Shown piece after piece: positions 61,723 to 64,000 of a stretch of DNA of 64,000 bases (within the stretch, counting starts at the first letter, position 1; each line of letters starts with the position of its first letter). The notes below the pieces were generated by a model that made no database searches, was not told the origin of the DNA, and saw only the letters and a list, made by a program, of their open reading frames with translations. The DNA lies in NCBI RefSeq assembly GCF_013359595.1, contig NZ_JABFMP010000025.1:45097-109096 (forward strand), in the 5' to 3' direction. Made by a program: the position numbers and the translations under genes. Source of the stretch: Pseudomonas sp. C1C7. Its GTDB lineage: Bacteria > Pseudomonadota > Gammaproteobacteria > Pseudomonadales > Pseudomonadaceae.

Positions 61723-62517
61723 TCATTTGTAACGCGTGGCGGCTTTGCTTTTGGAAAGGTTGGGCGCCATCACATGACGCGCGGCGACGAAAGCATCCCA
61801 GTCGGCGGCATCCGGAAGCGAAGGGATGGTGACCAACTCCCCCTGATCCAGCCCCGACAGCGCGGCGTCGACCATCTCCCCTGCTTCCATGACCATGTCC
61901 GCCGGAATCTGTGAAGCATCGATACCGGAGCGTTCCCAGATCTCGGTACGTGTTACGCCTGGCAACACGGCCTGAACCTTGACGCCGGTGCCCTGCAGTT
62001 CAGCATTCAGCGATTGGCTCAGGCTCAGAACGTATGCCTTGCTGGCACTGTAGGTCGCGTTGAAACGTTCAGGGAACAGGGCCACCACAGAGCCAATATT
62101 GATGATCGTGCCTCGGCCCGCCTTGGCAAAACCGGCCGCGGCAGCAGAAGCCAGGCGCGTGACTGCGGTGATGTTCAGCTGAATCATTCGCTCAAGCTGA
62201 TCGGTGTCAGCGTTGGCCAGCAAGCCATCCGCTGCCATACCGGCGTTGTTTACCAGCAGGCTGATGCTCGAGTCGGTGCGCAGGCGTTGCTCAAGCTTGA
62301 GCACGTCGTCTTTTTGCGTGAGGTCAGCCTTGAGCACTTCGACCTGAATGCCATGTTCGGCATGCAGCTTGGTGGCTGCCTCGTCCAGTCGTTGTTGATC
62401 GCGAGCGACCAGCAACAGATTAAAACCACGGGAGGCAAGGCGCTGCGCGTAAACCGCGCCGATACCGGAAGAAGCGCCGGTGATGAGGGCTGTACCTTGG
62501 GACTTGGCGGGATTCAT
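61723..62517 (-). CDS. Short-chain dehydrogenase/reductase
   Basis: 264 residues from the ATG at 62517 (MNPAKSQGTALITG), chosen over an upstream ATG at 62568 that adds non-family codons. TGASSGIGAVYAQRL binds NAD(P), LVNNAGMAADG, and YSASKAYVLSL supplies the Tyr-x-x-x-Lys pair. It probably reduces a keto-acyl or similar substrate with the fabF-like partner. Confidence 0.9.
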   Translation of the reverse strand: MNPAKSQGTALITGASSGIGAVYAQRLASRGFNLLLVARDQQRLDEAATKLHAEHGIQVEVLKADLTQKDDVLKLEQRLRTDSSISLLVNNAGMAADGLLANADTDQLERMIQLNITAVTRLASAAAAGFAKAGRGTIINIGSVVALFPERFNATYSASKAYVLSLSQSLNAELQGTGVKVQAVLPGVTRTEIWERSGIDASQIPADMVMEAGEMVDAALSGLDQGELVTIPSLPDAADWDAFVAARHVMAPNLSKSKAATRYK

Positions 62518-62592
62518 AGGTGTGCTCCTGGGGAGTGCTTTAGAGGAAACCAAACGCCTGGAATTCAAAGCGTCGGGGGGAATGGCCTATTG

Positions 62593-62631
62593 ATTATAGG
62601 CATAATTTAACATGAATATGATAGCCGTAAT
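62593..62631. promoter_or_regulatory. Two similar operator-like repeats upstream of the SDR gene
   Basis: ATTATAGGCATAAT (62593-62606) and ATGATAGCCGTAAT (62618-62631) share the form ATnAT-AGnC-nTAAT and are 25 bases apart, in the AT-rich promoter of the SDR/fabF-like unit. A plausible site for the TetR protein. Confidence 0.5.
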
Positions 62632-62680
62632 TTTTAGCTCCCCGACAGGAGGCGTCTTTCTTAGCGTCCGCCAACATGCA

Positions 62681-62703
62681 AAAAGGCCGGTCAATGACCG
62701 GCC
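62681..62703 (-). terminator. Intrinsic terminator after the comEA-like gene
   Basis: Stem GGCCGGTCA / TGACCGGCC, followed on the minus strand by TTTT. It is 22 bases after the comEA-like stop. Confidence 0.8.
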
Positions 62704-62724
62704 CCTTGGCGTTGAACAGAAAGC

Positions 62725-63060
62725 TTAGTTCACTTCCAGCTTCTCGCGGTTGCGATCCAGGATCGCCTTGCCGATACCCTTCACTTCGAGCAACTCATCC
62801 ACCGATGCGAAAGGTCCATTAATGTCACGATACGCAACAATCGCATTGGCCTTCGCTTCACCGACACCCGCGAGTTCACGTTGCAGCGTGGGTGCATCAG
62901 CACCGTTGAGATCAATTTTTCCGGTCTGAGCCTTCGGCGCCATATCCTGGCTCATCGGCGCGCTGACAGCTTCTGGTTTGACCGCGGGTGCCGCGATTGC
63001 GGCAGTAGAGAGACTGGTGAGCAGGGCAAATACCAGGGAAGAGAGATAGCCTTTACGCAT
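62725..63060 (-). CDS. ComEA-like helix-hairpin-helix protein
   Basis: 111 residues. A signal peptide (MRKGYLSSLVFALLTSLSTAAIAA) precedes a linker and a C-terminal helix-hairpin-helix unit: KIDLNGADAPTLQRELAGVGEAKANAIVAYR and LLEVKGIGKAILDRNREKL. It binds DNA non-specifically in the periplasm. In non-competent pseudomonads its use is unclear; in competent ones ComEA draws DNA inward. Confidence 0.88.
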   Translation of the reverse strand: MRKGYLSSLVFALLTSLSTAAIAAPAVKPEAVSAPMSQDMAPKAQTGKIDLNGADAPTLQRELAGVGEAKANAIVAYRDINGPFASVDELLEVKGIGKAILDRNREKLEVN

Positions 63061-63184
63061 AGTTGAAGCTCCATGACATCGTTTGAGGAAGCAGCTTTTC
63101 CGAAGCTGCCTCCCAAAGTTAGGCGATGTCGTGGGACAGTCAAAAGTGGGGTCGTTACGGGATATGAATCACCAGCAGAAACTA

Positions 63185-64000
63185 GGTTCTGTACGAAATC
63201 CGCCGAAACCAAATTGAATTCCACGGACGTTGAGATTCAGTAAAGTCCGCGACCATCAAAGGCAGGAGCCCACGATGGCCAAATGGTACGAACTTCCCGA
63301 CGCAGCCTGGGATTTGGTTGCGGATATCTTCGACGAACCTCGCCGTAGTGGACGTCCGAGAAGAGATGATCGCTTGTTGCTTAACGGCGTACTTTGGGTG
63401 CTTTGTTCGGGCGCCGCTTGGCGCGACATGCCTGAACGCTTCGGTCCCTGGTCGACGGTCTATCAGCGATTTCGTGACTGGCGTAATCGCGGGTCGTTTG
63501 ACCAAATGCTCAAGCGGCTGCATATCAAGCTCAACGAGCAAGGGCTAATTGATTTGGAGACCTGGATGATTGATTCCACCGCGGTACGCGCAACCCGAGC
63601 CTCTTCTGGCGCCGGGAAAAAAGGGGGCCTGAAGAACCGCAAGATTATGCGCTCGGGCGCAGCCGGAGCGGCCTGACGATCAAAATCCACATGCTGTGCG
63701 ATGCCAACGGCGTCCCGCTGAATTTTTTGTTGTCGGGCGGACAGGCCAGCGATATCGCTTACGCCCAGCCGTTACTTGATGAGGCGTATATCCCCAGCTT
63801 GCGCGGGCGCCCCCGCAAACGCTGCCGATGGTTGCTGGCGGACAAAGGCTATGACACCGAAGCCTTACGTCGCTACTGCGACCGGTATCGGATGCAGCCA
63901 GTAATTCCCCTGCGCAGCATGAAGCGCAAACCTAAGCCTGGCTTGCCAAGGCTGTTTGATCGTCCCAAGTACCGGCAGCGCAATATCATCGAGCGTATGT
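63185..64000 (+). mobile_element. IS5-type (IS427-group) insertion sequence, 3' part outside the window
   Basis: The left end is predicted at 63185 (GGTTCTGTACGAAATC), preceded by CTA at 63182-63184, the TNA target pattern of the group. The right end lies beyond 64000. Confidence 0.75.
63275..64000 (+). CDS. IS5-family transposase, two frames joined by -1 frameshift, 3' partial
   Basis: Frame 1 runs from the ATG at 63275 (AGGAG upstream) to the stop at 63676 and contains WVLCSGAAWRDMPERFGPW and the first catalytic aspartate in MIDSTAVRA. Frame 2, shifted by -1, has GRSRSGLTIKIHMLCDANG, GGQASDIAYAQPLL and the second aspartate in LADKGYD, and is open to the window end. A run AAAAAA at 63617-63622 (codons AAA AAA, preceded by G) in frame 1 is a likely slip site. 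The element is probably active because both frames are intact. Confidence 0.85.

Overview
The window is chromosomal DNA from a Pseudomonas of the P. fluorescens complex. Evidence: the crfX-cmpX-sigX-oprF locus, the acnD/prpF type of methylcitrate cluster under a GntR regulator, ThrH, and many short intergenic palindromic repeats of the kind typical of these genomes. No tRNA, rRNA or CRISPR array was seen. Most of the sequence is GC-rich core genome. The exception is 48.2-57.8 kb, which is visibly AT-richer.

Layout. 0-2.2 kb: a kinase/phosphatase fusion (5' end outside the window) and cobA. 2.2-6.2 kb: oprF, sigX, cmpX and crfX (envelope stress and porin), then a CorA/ZntB transporter. 6.2-11.4 kb: rraA-like gene, alpha/beta hydrolase, and ppsA divergent from its regulator ppsR. 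11.5-19.5 kb: propionate (2-methylcitrate) operon prpR-prpB-prpC-acnD-prpF followed by a 3'-truncated prpD whose coding sequence runs into a repeat. 19.7-22.8 kb: a tight three-gene unit with a retropepsin-like secreted protein, a 7TM inactive-transglutaminase protein and a RimK-like ATP-grasp ligase. 22.8-28.6 kb: pabB, thrH, cysH, and an NCS1 permease with a racemase. 28.6-39.6 kb: HAD phosphatase, four small low-complexity proteins, DoxX, an MltF-like transglycosylase, tatD, a chemoreceptor, a small membrane protein, a thioesterase, a CHAD protein, a lipoprotein and a patatin.

39.8-47.9 kb: the complete potassium-uptake operon kdpFABC with kdpDE, with two repeats lodged between its genes. 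48.0-58.2 kb: a surface-glycan island whose two ends carry same-orientation copies of one 133-bp palindromic element. It holds rfbB, rfbA, rfbD and wecE on the plus strand, and on the minus strand a six-gene set: acyl carrier protein, flippase-like protein, methyltransferase, ArnC/GtrB-like glycosyltransferase, LpxD-like N-acyltransferase and one unrecognised protein. I infer that it makes a dTDP-4-amino-4,6-dideoxyhexose, acylates it with an ACP-borne acyl group and exports it on a lipid carrier. 58.2-64.0 kb: a DUF1989 protein with its GntR regulator, a TetR regulator facing a fabF-like/SDR pair, a ComEA-like protein, and the 5' part of an IS5-type element with a -1 frameshift, cut by the window end.

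The best candidates for undescribed biology are the ACP/LpxD-like/unknown-protein glycan operon and the retropepsin/transglutaminase/ATP-grasp unit. A second theme is intergenic repeats reshaping gene ends (cobA tail, prpD truncation, kdpC edge).
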